Notes under the pieces: generated by a model
Databases searched by the model: none
Told to the model about the DNA's origin: nothing
The model's input: only the letters and a program-made list of their open reading frames with translations
Program-made: the position numbers and the translations under genes
Shown here: piece after piece, positions 42,337 to 51,727 of the stretch
Layout of the letters: each line of letters starts with the position of its first letter
How positions within the stretch are numbered: position 1 is the stretch's first letter
Origin: Thalassotalea sp. G2M2-11
Lineage (GTDB): Bacteria; Pseudomonadota; Gammaproteobacteria; Enterobacterales; Alteromonadaceae
Length of the DNA stretch: 64,000 nt
Assembly: GCF_017168195.1 (NCBI RefSeq)
Contig: NZ_JADNYL010000004.1
Location: 310,001 to 374,000 of the forward strand
Reading direction: 5' to 3'

Positions 42337-44421
42337 ATGAAATTTGTAAAAACGCCTATTGCTATTGCCCTATTATTACCTTTATCTCAAAGCTTTGCCC
42401 AAGCGACTCCAACCACTACTGAAGAAAACGATGTTGAAGTGATCACGGTCAAGTCTGGTTATCGTGTCACTAACATCCAAGAAACACCAACGTCATTGTC
42501 TGTGCTGACTGAAGATGACATTAATACTCGTCACGCACAGAATCTAGAAGATGTCGTGGGTGCCGCAGCAAATATTAATTTTTCCAGTGGTTCTCAGCGT
42601 GCGCGTTATTACCAAGTGCGAGGTATAGGTGAGCGAAGTCAGTTTCAGGAGCCGATTAACCAGTCTGTTGGCATCATAGTCGATGATATTGATTTTTCAG
42701 GAATTGGCAGCATTTCTTCTACCTTCGATTTAGGGCAAATTGAATTTTTTCGCGGGCCTCAAGGGACGCAATTTGGCGCTAATGCGCTAGCGGGGTTGAT
42801 TTATATGTCGACCAATCAACCGAGTGATGAATTTGAAGGTGCGGTTAAGTTAACCGCAGGCAATTATGACAGCTATGGTGCAGGGATTGTGCTATCTGGG
42901 CCAGCCAGTGATACGGTGAACTATCGTTTTTCTGTAGAGCAGTATGTCAGTGATGGCTTTATTAAAAACACTTACTTGAACAAAGATGACACCAATAACC
43001 GTGATGAGTTGTTATTACGCGGTAAGCTAGCGATTGCCGCCAGTCAAGATCTACAAATTGATATCACTATGGTTCATGCCAACTTTGATAATGGTTATGA
43101 TGCATTTTCGCTTGATAATGATCGTACCACCATGTCTGATCAGCCGGGCTTTGATCATCAAGAAACCACAGCGGCAAGTGCGAAGTTCACCTACAGTTAT
43201 TTTGATGGCTTTGATTTAGTCTCAATTTTCAGTATTGCTGATTCTGATTTGGCTTATGGTTATGATGAAGATTGGAGCTATCAAGGATTACACCCTTGGG
43301 AATATTCTTCAACCGATCATTACTTACGAGATCGCACTAATGTTACCGCGGAATTTCGCGTGGTTTCTAACGACAAAAATAAGCTTTTTGCTAATACTAC
43401 TGATTGGGTAATTGGCGCCTACTTTAAGCAAGACAGTGAAGATCTTAAACGTCAATATACCTACTTATCAGAAGATTTTTTATCGGAATTTACCGCAAAA
43501 AATACTGCGTTTTTTGCTCAATTTGATACGGCATTAACGCAAAAGTTTACCCTGACCTCAGGCATTCGTTATGAGCAGCGTGATACCGATTATGATAACA
43601 CCCAAGGGATTGCTTTTACCCCTAGCGATTCTATGGTGGGCGGTAAATTAGTGTTAGCGTATCAAATGACACAAGATGCCATGACTTATGCCGCTATCCA
43701 CAAAGGGTTTAAAGCGGGGAGCGTAAATAGTAGTGGTAGCTTGCCAAATGAACAGCGTGTGTTTCAACCAGAATACTTATGGAATTACGAATTAGGTTAT
43801 AAAACCAGCTTGTTCAATGATAATGCGTATTTTAGAGCCGCAGCGTTTTATATGAAACGTGATGATATTCAGATCAGTAGTTATCATCTTAATGAGCGTG
43901 AAGATGGCAGTGCTGAATTTATTAGTTACTGGGATAATGCTGCTCGAGGTCACAATTATGGAGTTGAAGTTGAAGCGTCATGGCAAGCTAGCCAATCAAC
44001 ACAATATTATGCCAGTGTTGGCTTTTTAGAAACGGATTTTGAAGGTTATACCTATGCCGATGGTTCAACTGAATTAGGCCGAGATCAGGCGCATGCTCCT
44101 AAATATCAGTTTAATGTTGGGGTAAATTATCAAGTTGATAATCAATGGCATTTCAATGTGAATATTGATGGCAAAGATGATTTTTATTTTTCGGATAGCC
44201 ACAATGAAAAGTCAGAAAGTGTTGTCATCCTGCATGGTTCAGTAAACTATCAGCAAGAAAGCTGGCAGTTAAAACTGTGGGCGAGAAATATTTTTGATAA
44301 AGAATATGCCACTCGAGGTTTTTATTTTGGTAATGATCCACGAGATGGTTACACCGCCAAGGCTTATACTCAGTTGGCTGAGCCTGCGTTATTTGGCGTG
44401 ACCTTTAATCACCAATTTTAA
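42337..44421 (+). CDS. TonB-dependent receptor, probably for thiamine or a thiamine derivative
   Basis: A 694-residue outer-membrane receptor. It has a signal peptide (about 1-23), a TonB-box-like 'VEVITVKSGYRVTNIQETP' and a plug domain with 'YYQVRGIGERSQFQEPINQS' and 'IEFFRGPQGTQFGANALAGL'. The C-terminal barrel ends in VTFNHQF. It is the first gene below the TPP riboswitch and is followed by a vitamin-binding protein, a PnuC permease and a kinase. The likely cargo is therefore thiamine or its phosphates or precursors, not iron. GAGAG precedes the ATG. In other marine gammaproteobacteria such receptors (called omr1) are also TPP-regulated. Confidence 0.88.
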   Translation: MKFVKTPIAIALLLPLSQSFAQATPTTTEENDVEVITVKSGYRVTNIQETPTSLSVLTEDDINTRHAQNLEDVVGAAANINFSSGSQRARYYQVRGIGERSQFQEPINQSVGIIVDDIDFSGIGSISSTFDLGQIEFFRGPQGTQFGANALAGLIYMSTNQPSDEFEGAVKLTAGNYDSYGAGIVLSGPASDTVNYRFSVEQYVSDGFIKNTYLNKDDTNNRDELLLRGKLAIAASQDLQIDITMVHANFDNGYDAFSLDNDRTTMSDQPGFDHQETTAASAKFTYSYFDGFDLVSIFSIADSDLAYGYDEDWSYQGLHPWEYSSTDHYLRDRTNVTAEFRVVSNDKNKLFANTTDWVIGAYFKQDSEDLKRQYTYLSEDFLSEFTAKNTAFFAQFDTALTQKFTLTSGIRYEQRDTDYDNTQGIAFTPSDSMVGGKLVLAYQMTQDAMTYAAIHKGFKAGSVNSSGSLPNEQRVFQPEYLWNYELGYKTSLFNDNAYFRAAAFYMKRDDIQISSYHLNEREDGSAEFISYWDNAARGHNYGVEVEASWQASQSTQYYASVGFLETDFEGYTYADGSTELGRDQAHAPKYQFNVGVNYQVDNQWHFNVNIDGKDDFYFSDSHNEKSESVVILHGSVNYQQESWQLKLWARNIFDKEYATRGFYFGNDPRDGYTAKAYTQLAEPALFGVTFNHQF

Positions 44422-44446
44422 TCGGTGTTAACGGAGGAATAGTAGG

Positions 44447-44713
44447 ATGGAAGTATCGATAGAAATCAGTTTATATCCATTAGCAGAGCAAAAGTTTAAG
44501 TCAGAAATTTGGGCGTTTATTAAACGTTTACGTCATATTGACGGCTTGCAAGTGGTGACCAATGGCATGAGTACCCAAGTCTTTGGCGAATATGACTTAG
44601 CGGTTAATCACGTGATGGCTGAAATTAAACATGTGCATCAAACGCTCGACGCTGCTGTTTTTGTCTGTAAGTTTATTGGTGGTAACCGTAGCCAAGTTGA
44701 AGCAGAAAGCTAA
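44447..44713 (+). CDS. YkoF-like thiamine/HMP-binding protein
   Basis: An 88-residue protein with the ferredoxin-like fold of the YkoF/MTH1187 group: 'VSIEISLYPLAEQKFKSEIW', 'GLQVVTNGMSTQVFGEYD' and 'AVFVCKFIGGNR'. YkoF of Bacillus binds thiamine and hydroxymethylpyrimidine and is TPP-regulated. Its place here, between a TPP-controlled receptor and a PnuC transporter, fits a carrier or sensor of thiamine or HMP. Strong GGAGGA precedes the ATG. The stop TAA overlaps the next start (TAATG). Confidence 0.82.
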   Translation: MEVSIEISLYPLAEQKFKSEIWAFIKRLRHIDGLQVVTNGMSTQVFGEYDLAVNHVMAEIKHVHQTLDAAVFVCKFIGGNRSQVEAES

Positions 44714-45327
44714 TGACTGAAATATGGCAATATTTTACAGGTATGCCTTTTTGGGAGTGGCTCGCTGTTATTAGTGCCTTGCTTTATGTCATTTTAGCGG
44801 CGCAGGAAAATATTTGGTGCTGGCCAGCTGCCCTAGTGAGTACCGTAATTTATACGGTGATCTTCTATGATGTTTACTTGTGGATGGATAGTGTTTTACA
44901 AGTCTATTATTGTGCCATGGCTTTATATGGCTGGTATTGTTGGCAAAATTTTAGTGAAACTAAGCAACAGGCCTTGAAAATACAGTCTTGGTCTTGGCAA
45001 ACGCATTTATTTATTGTGACGGCGCTCTCAGTGATCTCATTAATTGTTGGTGAATTGATGGCACGTTTTACCCCTACTGATTTTCCTTACTTAGATTCGG
45101 CAACCACAGTGTTTGCCGTCTTCTCAACCTATTTAGTGACTAAAAAGGTAGTAGAAAATTGGTTGTATTGGATTGTTATTGATGCGGTTTCAATTTACCT
45201 GTACCTCGCCAAAGATCTACAAGCGACCGCAGCTTTATTTGTTATTTATGTCGTGATAGCTATTTATGGCTACATACAATGGATAACACGCTATCATCGT
45301 AATAACGCTATATTGCAGGCCAATTAA
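44713..45327 (+). CDS. pnuT: PnuC-family permease, probably thiamine transporter PnuT
   Basis: A 204-residue membrane protein of the PnuC/SemiSWEET-like fold with about seven helices. The family core shows in 'WEWLAVISALLYVILAAQEN', 'WCWPAALVSTVIYTVIFYD' and 'SVLQVYYCAMALYGWYCW'. PnuC carries nicotinamide riboside; PnuT, a sub-branch placed in TPP-regulated operons, carries thiamine. Context (TPP riboswitch, YkoF-like protein, kinase) supports PnuT. Trapping would need the kinase encoded next, because PnuC-type uptake is facilitated diffusion. The start overlaps the previous stop by one base. Confidence 0.87.
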   Translation: MTEIWQYFTGMPFWEWLAVISALLYVILAAQENIWCWPAALVSTVIYTVIFYDVYLWMDSVLQVYYCAMALYGWYCWQNFSETKQQALKIQSWSWQTHLFIVTALSVISLIVGELMARFTPTDFPYLDSATTVFAVFSTYLVTKKVVENWLYWIVIDAVSIYLYLAKDLQATAALFVIYVVIAIYGYIQWITRYHRNNAILQAN

Positions 45328-45336
45328 GGTAAACGC

Positions 45337-46227
45337 ATGGCTGAACTTGAATCAGTGATTGCAGAGGTTAAGCAACTTCCCTGTTTTGTTGGTCGGCAAT
45401 GTCATGTTACAGCGATTGAGCAAGGGTTAAGTCATGCTTGCTTTAAGGTTGAACAACTAAACTCTACTGGCGAAAATATTGCGAGTTATTTTGTTAAGTA
45501 TTTATCACCTATTGAACAATGTTTAAGTAATGAGCGGCAGGCGATGCAATTGGCTTTTGAGGTGACGCTCAGCCCTCACATTGTCTATAGCAATACCACT
45601 TGGCTGGTGACAGCGTTTATTGATGGCGAACTACTGGCGCAAACATCAATAACAGAGCAAGCAAAAATTGATATTGCGGTTAAACTGTTAAATCGCTGTC
45701 ATCAGATACCACTCAATGGCGAAATATCTTCTCTGACAGTAGATGAAATTATCGAACGGCAATTGGTTGAAGCGCCATTGCAGGCTAAACAACGAGCAGT
45801 GTTAAATACCATATCGCAGCAAATTACCCAATTTCAAGAACAAGGTGAGCAAGTGCTTTGTCATGGCGATATGAATTTTTCGAATATTATTATCGATCAC
45901 CAGCAAACACCTTGGCTGATTGACTTTGAATGTGCGTTCCTTGGCTTTAGAGAATTTGATCTAGCCATGCTTATTGCGATCAATCAACTGCCGGTAGAGA
46001 TAATGGCAGTGAGCAAGAGTTATCAATCAATTAGTGGTAAGCCTATCAATGAAAAACTGGTGAATCATTATCTCCCTTGTTGTTATTTTATTAACGGCCT
46101 TTGGTTTTATCAGCGAGGTCAACAAAGTAATAGTTCATTCTATTTGCAATTAGCAAAACAACAATTTCAATTATTTGATCAACTCAAACGAGTACCAAAT
46201 TCACTCACTAAACTGATGCTAGCTTAG
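45337..46227 (+). CDS. Phosphotransferase, probably thiamine kinase-like
   Basis: A 296-residue enzyme with the aminoglycoside/choline-kinase fold. The catalytic loop is LCHGDMNFSNII at about 177, and the metal-binding Asp is in WLIDFECAF near 200. The N-terminal lobe has the ATP-binding pattern 'IEQGLSHACFKVEQL'. It resembles ThiK (YcfN), which phosphorylates thiamine to thiamine phosphate. As the last gene of the TPP-controlled operon it would trap imported thiamine in the cell. AAGG precedes the ATG. Choline or other small-alcohol kinase activity cannot be excluded by sequence alone. Confidence 0.82.
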   Translation: MAELESVIAEVKQLPCFVGRQCHVTAIEQGLSHACFKVEQLNSTGENIASYFVKYLSPIEQCLSNERQAMQLAFEVTLSPHIVYSNTTWLVTAFIDGELLAQTSITEQAKIDIAVKLLNRCHQIPLNGEISSLTVDEIIERQLVEAPLQAKQRAVLNTISQQITQFQEQGEQVLCHGDMNFSNIIIDHQQTPWLIDFECAFLGFREFDLAMLIAINQLPVEIMAVSKSYQSISGKPINEKLVNHYLPCCYFINGLWFYQRGQQSNSSFYLQLAKQQFQLFDQLKRVPNSLTKLMLA

Positions 46228-46249
46228 CATATTGCATTATTATCATTTG

Positions 46250-46268
46250 TAGTGTTATTCATACACTA
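46250..46268 (+). terminator. Weak hairpin after the thiamine operon
   Basis: TAGTGT at 46250-46255 pairs with ACACTA at 46263-46268 over a 7-base loop, followed by the U-rich TACTTATTATT. It starts 22 bases past the kinase stop. The short stem makes this a modest candidate. Confidence 0.4.
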
Positions 46269-46393
46269 TACTTATTATTAAATCCTTGGGAGTTTTTCAA
46301 ATCAGTCATTGAGAAACTTGCCTGCAATAATTGGTGAGTCAGATGGATAGCTAGGCTCACAAGAGTCTTATAATTATCAAGGTAGATAACACT

Positions 46394-47362
46394 ATGATTA
46401 AAATCATTAAGTATTGCCTCATTGCTCAGTTGATTCTGTATTGCAAGCTAAGCTTTAGTGTTGAAAAACACACCTTGATAACCGATCAGGTACAACATAT
46501 TGATGTCAATTACCGCTATCAAGACAAGCAATATCAACTGACGGGTACCTTGGAAAAAGGTCGCTATATTTTCAATAAAACGGGCAAAACAACGTTAAAT
46601 TTGGCAACGCTTGACTGGCAGCCCTATGTTGGTCGTAACTTATGTAATTTAGGCTGGAGCTTACAATTAGCAATAGCTGTGTTAACCGCAAAAGATTATC
46701 GCGTGCAGGTTAACTTTTACCCGTGGATCCGTGCGGTAAAAATGGTGGAGTCAGGTGCGATGGAAATTTTGTATCCTGAATACTTTATTGAGGATTCGGC
46801 GGCTTCTGATATTTATCCCAATCGCAAACGGCGTGAATTACTTGTTGAATCCAATGAAATGATTGGCGGTAACCTTTCTTTGTTTAAACATAAAGAGAGT
46901 GATTTTGAATTTAGTGGTGATTTAAAAGAAATTCAGGGGAAAGTCGTTGGTGTCGTGCGTGGCTATCAAAATACACCTGAATTTGATGCCTTGATGGATA
47001 AAGGCTTAATCAAAGTGGTTGAAGCGGTCGATGATGAACAGCAAGTAAGGTTACTGTTGGCAAAGCGAGTGGAGTTGATTATTGGCGATCCTGATGTTTT
47101 TCAGTATGTGATCCGCTCACTTGATGCCAGTGATGATGAAAAACAATATATACAAACACACCTTGAAGAGCTTGAGCCCGCAGTTAAATATAATCACCTG
47201 TACTTCGCTGTTTCCACTAAATATGGCAAATGGCAACAGTTGCTCGAAGATATTAATTTATCATTAATTGAGTTTACTACATCAGGCGAAGCAGACAGGA
47301 TTTATCAACAAGGCAGTCATTGTGCTTCAGAAAACGACGAGTTATCCACTCGTCGTCACTAA
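46394..47362 (+). CDS. Periplasmic type-2 substrate-binding protein (orphan)
   Basis: A 322-residue exported protein. It has a signal peptide (about 1-22), a short beta segment, and from about 65 a type-2 periplasmic-binding fold of the SBP_bac_3 kind. Signs are 'LNLATLDWQPYVGRNLCNLG', 'INFYPWIRAVKMVESGAMEI' and 'EIQGKVVGVVRGYQNTPEFD'. The later 'LLLAKRVELIIGDPDVFQYV' is usual for amino-acid binders and for related signalling proteins. No ABC transporter genes are adjacent. The 3' end of the gene contains a hairpin that also serves the opposing RND operon. Confidence 0.78.
   Translation: MIKIIKYCLIAQLILYCKLSFSVEKHTLITDQVQHIDVNYRYQDKQYQLTGTLEKGRYIFNKTGKTTLNLATLDWQPYVGRNLCNLGWSLQLAIAVLTAKDYRVQVNFYPWIRAVKMVESGAMEILYPEYFIEDSAASDIYPNRKRRELLVESNEMIGGNLSLFKHKESDFEFSGDLKEIQGKVVGVVRGYQNTPEFDALMDKGLIKVVEAVDDEQQVRLLLAKRVELIIGDPDVFQYVIRSLDASDDEKQYIQTHLEELEPAVKYNHLYFAVSTKYGKWQQLLEDINLSLIEFTTSGEADRIYQQGSHCASENDELSTRRH
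47334..47356. terminator. Shared hairpin between SBP gene and RND operon
   Basis: A perfect 8-bp stem ACGACGAG (47334-47341) and CTCGTCGT (47349-47356) lies inside the last codons of the substrate-binding protein gene. On the minus strand it follows the RND gene stop by 17 bases and is followed by TTTC, so it can stop transcription of the RND operon. The plus-strand tail reaches GGCTTTTTATTTT only 10 or more bases later. Confidence 0.55.
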
Positions 47363-47372
47363 GTTAGGCTTT

Positions 47373-50300
47373 TTATTTTGCTGCTAATTGTTCTTCAAAT
47401 TGCGCTGTGCGTGCGCTGCCCATTTGTAACAAGCTGGGTAAGAAGATTAAGGTAAAGATTGTACTAATACTCATACCACCAACAATTACCGCAGCAATCC
47501 CACGATAAAGCTCAGCACCCGCTCCAGGAATAAGTAACAAGGGTAACATGCCACAGATACTGGTTAGCGTGCTCATTAGGATAGGTCTTAAGCGTAATCT
47601 CACTGCTTGTTCAACAGCATCGCTGCGAGATAAGCCGTTATCCTCACCCATACGCGTTTGATAAACTAACAGAATGGCGTTGTTGACCACTAATCCAAGC
47701 AAGATAATAAAGCCTATCATGGTTAATAAATCAAGCGGCTGGAAAATTACTAAGTTGGTCACTTGTAATACCGCAATACCGCCAATGGTTGCCAATGGAA
47801 TGGTCAATAATACCAACAAGCTATCTTTAAATGAGCGGAATAAAGCAGACATTAATAAATACAGGATGATCAATGCGAGAATGAAGCTTTGGCTCATATT
47901 AGCCAATGCCTCGGTTAATGCTTCTGCCGAGCCACGATAGCTGATGGCGCCATTCTCCGGCAATTGTGCCATAATAGCCGGTTCAGCCTTTTCTTTAATT
48001 GTATTGATCGCATCTTCCAAACTCATTTTGTCAGGTGGTGTGACTTGTAAAGTAATGGTTCGTTTTCTGTCGATACGGCGAATTGAGCTTGGTCCGGCAG
48101 TCCTTACTACATCCACTAATTGACCGACCGGTTGTACACCAGCTTGCGGGGTGTAAAGTGGTATATTGGCCAATTCTTCTGGGGTATCCCAATCCGTTGA
48201 ACGTAAAAACACGTTTAAACGTTTTTGACCATTAAAAAAGTCGCCGACATAAAGTCCTGTCCCTAACGCGCGAGAAATTGATGAAACTTGCTGTCTACTC
48301 CAGCCCGCTTCGGCAATGCTACGTTCATTGGGTAACATACGAATTTCAGGTTCAGCTAAAGTTAAGCCTGGCGTAGGCTGTATTTGAGCCCCTTCTAGTG
48401 CTTGACTAATAGCGCCATAACCCACTTGTGCCGCACGAAGTAACTGATCAACTTCATTGCCTTGAATATCTATGTCAATCCGACGGCCGCCACCTAAGTT
48501 GCCAAACAGTTCTTCTTGCGAAGCAAAAGCGATGGTATCGGGAAAACCAGAGAGAATTTCTTGGTTGACGACGCCAACAATAGCTTGAATGTCATCAGCA
48601 TCATTAGCTCGACCGCCCATAAAACCAAAGTTACCAAAAAAACCCAGCCATGAATGCTCTATTTTTGGCGATTTCTCGCCAGTTAGGTAAGGTTTTAATC
48701 GGCGATTGATTTCATCAGACATTTCAACACGCGCGGCAAGATAACTTTGCCCCGGAGGCGGCAGTAAAAATGCGTTAAATGAATTTTGATTACCTTTAGG
48801 TAGGTAATCAATTTTCGGGAACATAATAAAACTTCCGAGAAACGAAAATAGCATTAAGCCAACCACCCATGAAGCACGCTTAGCGGGAGTGGAGGTGATA
48901 CGCATGATGACCTGAGTGATATTAGACCACCAATGTTGGTGCGGATCATCGGAAGAAATATCGGTTAATAAACGTCTGGCCGCAGTTGGCAGCACAGTTA
49001 CCGCAATCAGCAATGAAGCAACAATTGCAACGGCGATGGTGATCGCTAGATCGGCAAATAGTTGCCCAGAAACCTCTTCTAAAAAAGCAATAGGTAAGAA
49101 AATGGCTACCGTTGTTGCTGTTGATGATAAGAGAGCTCCCCAAACTTGCGAGGCGCCTTTAAGAGACGCTTGCTCAGAGTCCGTGCCTTTTTCTCTCAGG
49201 CGAACAATATTTTCCAGCACTACAATGGCAGCATCTAGTACCATACCGACGGCGAAGGCTAAGCCCGCCATTGAAATAATATTTAATGTACGCCCTGTGA
49301 TGTGCATGACTAACAAGGTGACAATTAGTGAGATAGGAATCGATAAAGCAACGATTAATGTTGCTCGAAACTTTCTTAAAAACCACCACAGTACAATAAT
49401 GGCGAGAACGATACCCAGTAGTAAATTATTTTTTACTAGGCTCATAGAGCGACCAATGTAAATGGTTTCATCATACATTTGGATGATTTCTAACTGTGCA
49501 CGCTTTAGTGAACCTTCATTCAATTCTTTCAAGGCGGCTTTTAGCCCATCCATCACTTGAATAACATTGACGCCTTGCTCCGCTTGTACATTCATTGCGA
49601 TGGCGGGATCGCCATCAAGCGTAAGTACGCCCGTGCGATCTGCTAAGGTTAATTCAACTTGTGCGACATCTTTTAATAGAATTGGTTGACCATCACGCCA
49701 ATCGAGGACCATATTTTGTAATTGTTCAACCCCGTACTTACCCGAAAAGCGTAACGTGTATTTACGACGACCCACTTCATTAAAACCGCCTGAAGTGTCG
49801 GTGTTATTGGTGAGCGTACTGGCAATAGCTGGAATATTTAACCCTAATGAAGCCGCTTTATACGGATCAAAAGTAATGCGTAATTCTGATGGTAGACCAC
49901 CAAAAGCGTTGGTTTGAGAGACCCCTTCAACTCGTTCAATACGGGTTTGAATAACTTCTTCAACATAATCTTGATAGCTGGCAATATCGTTAGTGTTGTC
50001 ACCTGTCGGCTTAATTGCCAACCAAGCAATGGCATTAAAGTTACTGGCACCACCCACTGCGATCACAGGCTCAGTCGCATCAGGTGGATAACTAGGAACT
50101 TGATTAAGCGCATTCATTACATCGATAAGAGCTCGCTGTAAATTAACACCAGTTTTATATCGCAGGGTAATACTACCATTCCCTTGACTTGAGCTTGATT
50201 CAAGTAACTCTAGGCTTTGTAGCCCTTTGAGCACATCCTCTTGGCGCTCAATGATTTCCGCTTCAATTTCTTCAGGAGCCGCCGCTCGCCAACCGGTAGA

Positions 50301-50441
50301 GATGACAATTTGTGGCTTACTAATATCAGGTGTTAATTGTATCGGTAATTTAAAAAGACTGATGGCACCAAATAAAGTGATCAGTAAAACGGCAACGATG
50401 ACCGCCGTAGGGTTTTTTAGTGAAGCTGAAGTTAACGACAT
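47373..50441 (-). CDS. RND-family efflux permease
   Basis: A 1022-residue inner-membrane pump of the AcrB/HAE type with 12 helices and two large periplasmic loops. N-terminal 'LKNPTAVIVAVLLITLFGAI' and 'GNGSITLRYKTGVNLQRALI' are standard. The proton relay area reads 'AFAVGMVLDAAIVVLENIVR' near 400. It exports drugs, bile-like agents or organic solvents, with the adaptor encoded before it and an outer-membrane channel (not in this window). The ATG shares one base with the adaptor stop. The first Asp of the relay pair is present; substrate specificity cannot be told. The gene ends at the hairpin at 47334. Confidence 0.93.
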   Translation of the reverse strand: MSLTSASLKNPTAVIVAVLLITLFGAISLFKLPIQLTPDISKPQIVISTGWRAAAPEEIEAEIIERQEDVLKGLQSLELLESSSSQGNGSITLRYKTGVNLQRALIDVMNALNQVPSYPPDATEPVIAVGGASNFNAIAWLAIKPTGDNTNDIASYQDYVEEVIQTRIERVEGVSQTNAFGGLPSELRITFDPYKAASLGLNIPAIASTLTNNTDTSGGFNEVGRRKYTLRFSGKYGVEQLQNMVLDWRDGQPILLKDVAQVELTLADRTGVLTLDGDPAIAMNVQAEQGVNVIQVMDGLKAALKELNEGSLKRAQLEIIQMYDETIYIGRSMSLVKNNLLLGIVLAIIVLWWFLRKFRATLIVALSIPISLIVTLLVMHITGRTLNIISMAGLAFAVGMVLDAAIVVLENIVRLREKGTDSEQASLKGASQVWGALLSSTATTVAIFLPIAFLEEVSGQLFADLAITIAVAIVASLLIAVTVLPTAARRLLTDISSDDPHQHWWSNITQVIMRITSTPAKRASWVVGLMLFSFLGSFIMFPKIDYLPKGNQNSFNAFLLPPPGQSYLAARVEMSDEINRRLKPYLTGEKSPKIEHSWLGFFGNFGFMGGRANDADDIQAIVGVVNQEILSGFPDTIAFASQEELFGNLGGGRRIDIDIQGNEVDQLLRAAQVGYGAISQALEGAQIQPTPGLTLAEPEIRMLPNERSIAEAGWSRQQVSSISRALGTGLYVGDFFNGQKRLNVFLRSTDWDTPEELANIPLYTPQAGVQPVGQLVDVVRTAGPSSIRRIDRKRTITLQVTPPDKMSLEDAINTIKEKAEPAIMAQLPENGAISYRGSAEALTEALANMSQSFILALIILYLLMSALFRSFKDSLLVLLTIPLATIGGIAVLQVTNLVIFQPLDLLTMIGFIILLGLVVNNAILLVYQTRMGEDNGLSRSDAVEQAVRLRLRPILMSTLTSICGMLPLLLIPGAGAELYRGIAAVIVGGMSISTIFTLIFLPSLLQMGSARTAQFEEQLAAK

Positions 50442-51526
50442 TATTGCTTTCTCGCTAATGTTTTACCAGAAACAAGGGCATCATTATTGTTTTTGATATT
50501 CACTGATTGGCCTGCGCGTAGGCGTTCAGCGCCACGAATAACTACCTTATCACCCGCATTGATATCACCAATGACTTCCACTAAATTTCCTTCGCTAATG
50601 CCAATTTTAACTTCGACTTGTTGGGCTTTATTTTCATTGTCGATGATAAAAATGCTGGTAGCATTGCGACGTAATACTAAGGCATCTCGAGGAGAAGCTA
50701 ATACTTGCTTGCTTTCACCTGTTGCCACTGCCGCTTTGATATCCAGACCAATTGGCCAGTCAAATGATGACATATCAAGGCGTACTTCCATTAAATGTGA
50801 ACGGGCATCAGAGACAGGTATGATGGTCTTGATTGGTGCATGACCATTGCCAAGGGGAGATTTGATCGCTAACTGTTTGCTTTGCTTCAAATATTGATAA
50901 GCCGTTAAAGGGGCAAAAAGTGCAGCTTCAATGTTGGCTGTTTCAACTAAACGTAGAATCGCTTTACCATTGGTGACATATTCCCCTTGATTGCTTAAAC
51001 GTTCGGCCACTATGCCATCAAAGGGAGCTTTTAATTGAGTGTAGTTAAGATCTTGTTTTACTTGGGCTAGTTTTGCTTTAGCCGCGGCTAAATTCGCTTC
51101 GGCAATGTTAAGATTTGCCATGCTTTCATCTAACTCTTTGGCAGAAATTAGCTTCTGCTTAACCAGCGATTTTTTACGTTCAACCTCTGATTGTTCAAAG
51201 GCAAACTTAGCCTTAGCATTGGCGACTAATGCCGTTTCCTCTTGCAACTTTAAGGTTAATTGCTGCTTATCTAATTGAGCGATGACTTGTCCTTTGGTAA
51301 CGAGAGTACCAAGTTCAGCAATACTGACTAAACGCCCAGAAACATCAGCCGCGATTTGTGAGTTGTTGCGACTAACAATAGAGCCTGATACCCATGCCAC
51401 AGGTGACAGGGTGGTACTTACAATAGGTGTTACATTGACATTTGCCGCACGTCCTTGCTGAGCAAGTGCTGGGAGAGTAATTAATGCAAGACCTAGTAAA
51501 ACAATACGCGGGTAAAATGTTTTCAT
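50441..51526 (-). CDS. RND efflux periplasmic adaptor
   Basis: A 361-residue membrane-fusion protein that links the RND pump to an outer-membrane channel. It has a signal peptide (about 1-22), a barrel-sandwich half 'SGRLVSIAELGTLVTKGQVI', and a coiled-coil hairpin (about 85-160, 'ANLNIAEANLAAAKAKLAQV'). The second half is 'LNYTQLKAPFDGIVAERLSN', followed by a beta-barrel with 'PRDALVLRRNATSIFIID'. The last base is shared with the permease start, so the two genes are coupled. No regulator gene is next to the pair; the 200-base upstream gap has no clear operator. Confidence 0.92.
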   Translation of the reverse strand: MKTFYPRIVLLGLALITLPALAQQGRAANVNVTPIVSTTLSPVAWVSGSIVSRNNSQIAADVSGRLVSIAELGTLVTKGQVIAQLDKQQLTLKLQEETALVANAKAKFAFEQSEVERKKSLVKQKLISAKELDESMANLNIAEANLAAAKAKLAQVKQDLNYTQLKAPFDGIVAERLSNQGEYVTNGKAILRLVETANIEAALFAPLTAYQYLKQSKQLAIKSPLGNGHAPIKTIIPVSDARSHLMEVRLDMSSFDWPIGLDIKAAVATGESKQVLASPRDALVLRRNATSIFIIDNENKAQQVEVKIGISEGNLVEVIGDINAGDKVVIRGAERLRAGQSVNIKNNNDALVSGKTLARKQ

Positions 51527-51668
51527 AATGATAATAACGGTTCCTTAATGCGCTAACGTTTAAGTCTAAGCGAACTTTAAAAGATTTGCTGTGTAATTTA
51601 CCTGAATCTATGAGCATTGAGCAGTGATATTTATCACAAATTCGCAACTATAATGCAACAAAATGCAA

Positions 51669-51709
51669 CAACAAGGTGTGATCTACAAGTGTGTTACGAC
51701 ACCTTGTTG
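51669..51709 (-). terminator. Terminator of the M28 peptidase gene
   Basis: CAACAAGGTGT at 51669-51679 pairs perfectly with ACACCTTGTTG at 51699-51709, with a 19-base loop. It is placed about 20 bases past the M28 stop on the minus strand. The minus-strand tail TTGCATTTTG is T-rich. A reasonable rho-independent terminator. Confidence 0.65.
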
Positions 51710-51727
51710 GTATTTTGAGATAAATGG

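Noticed and set aside
48916-49461. 181-codon antisense frame inside the RND permease
   Set aside because: It lies opposite conserved pump sequence, with no promoter or ribosome-binding site of its own.
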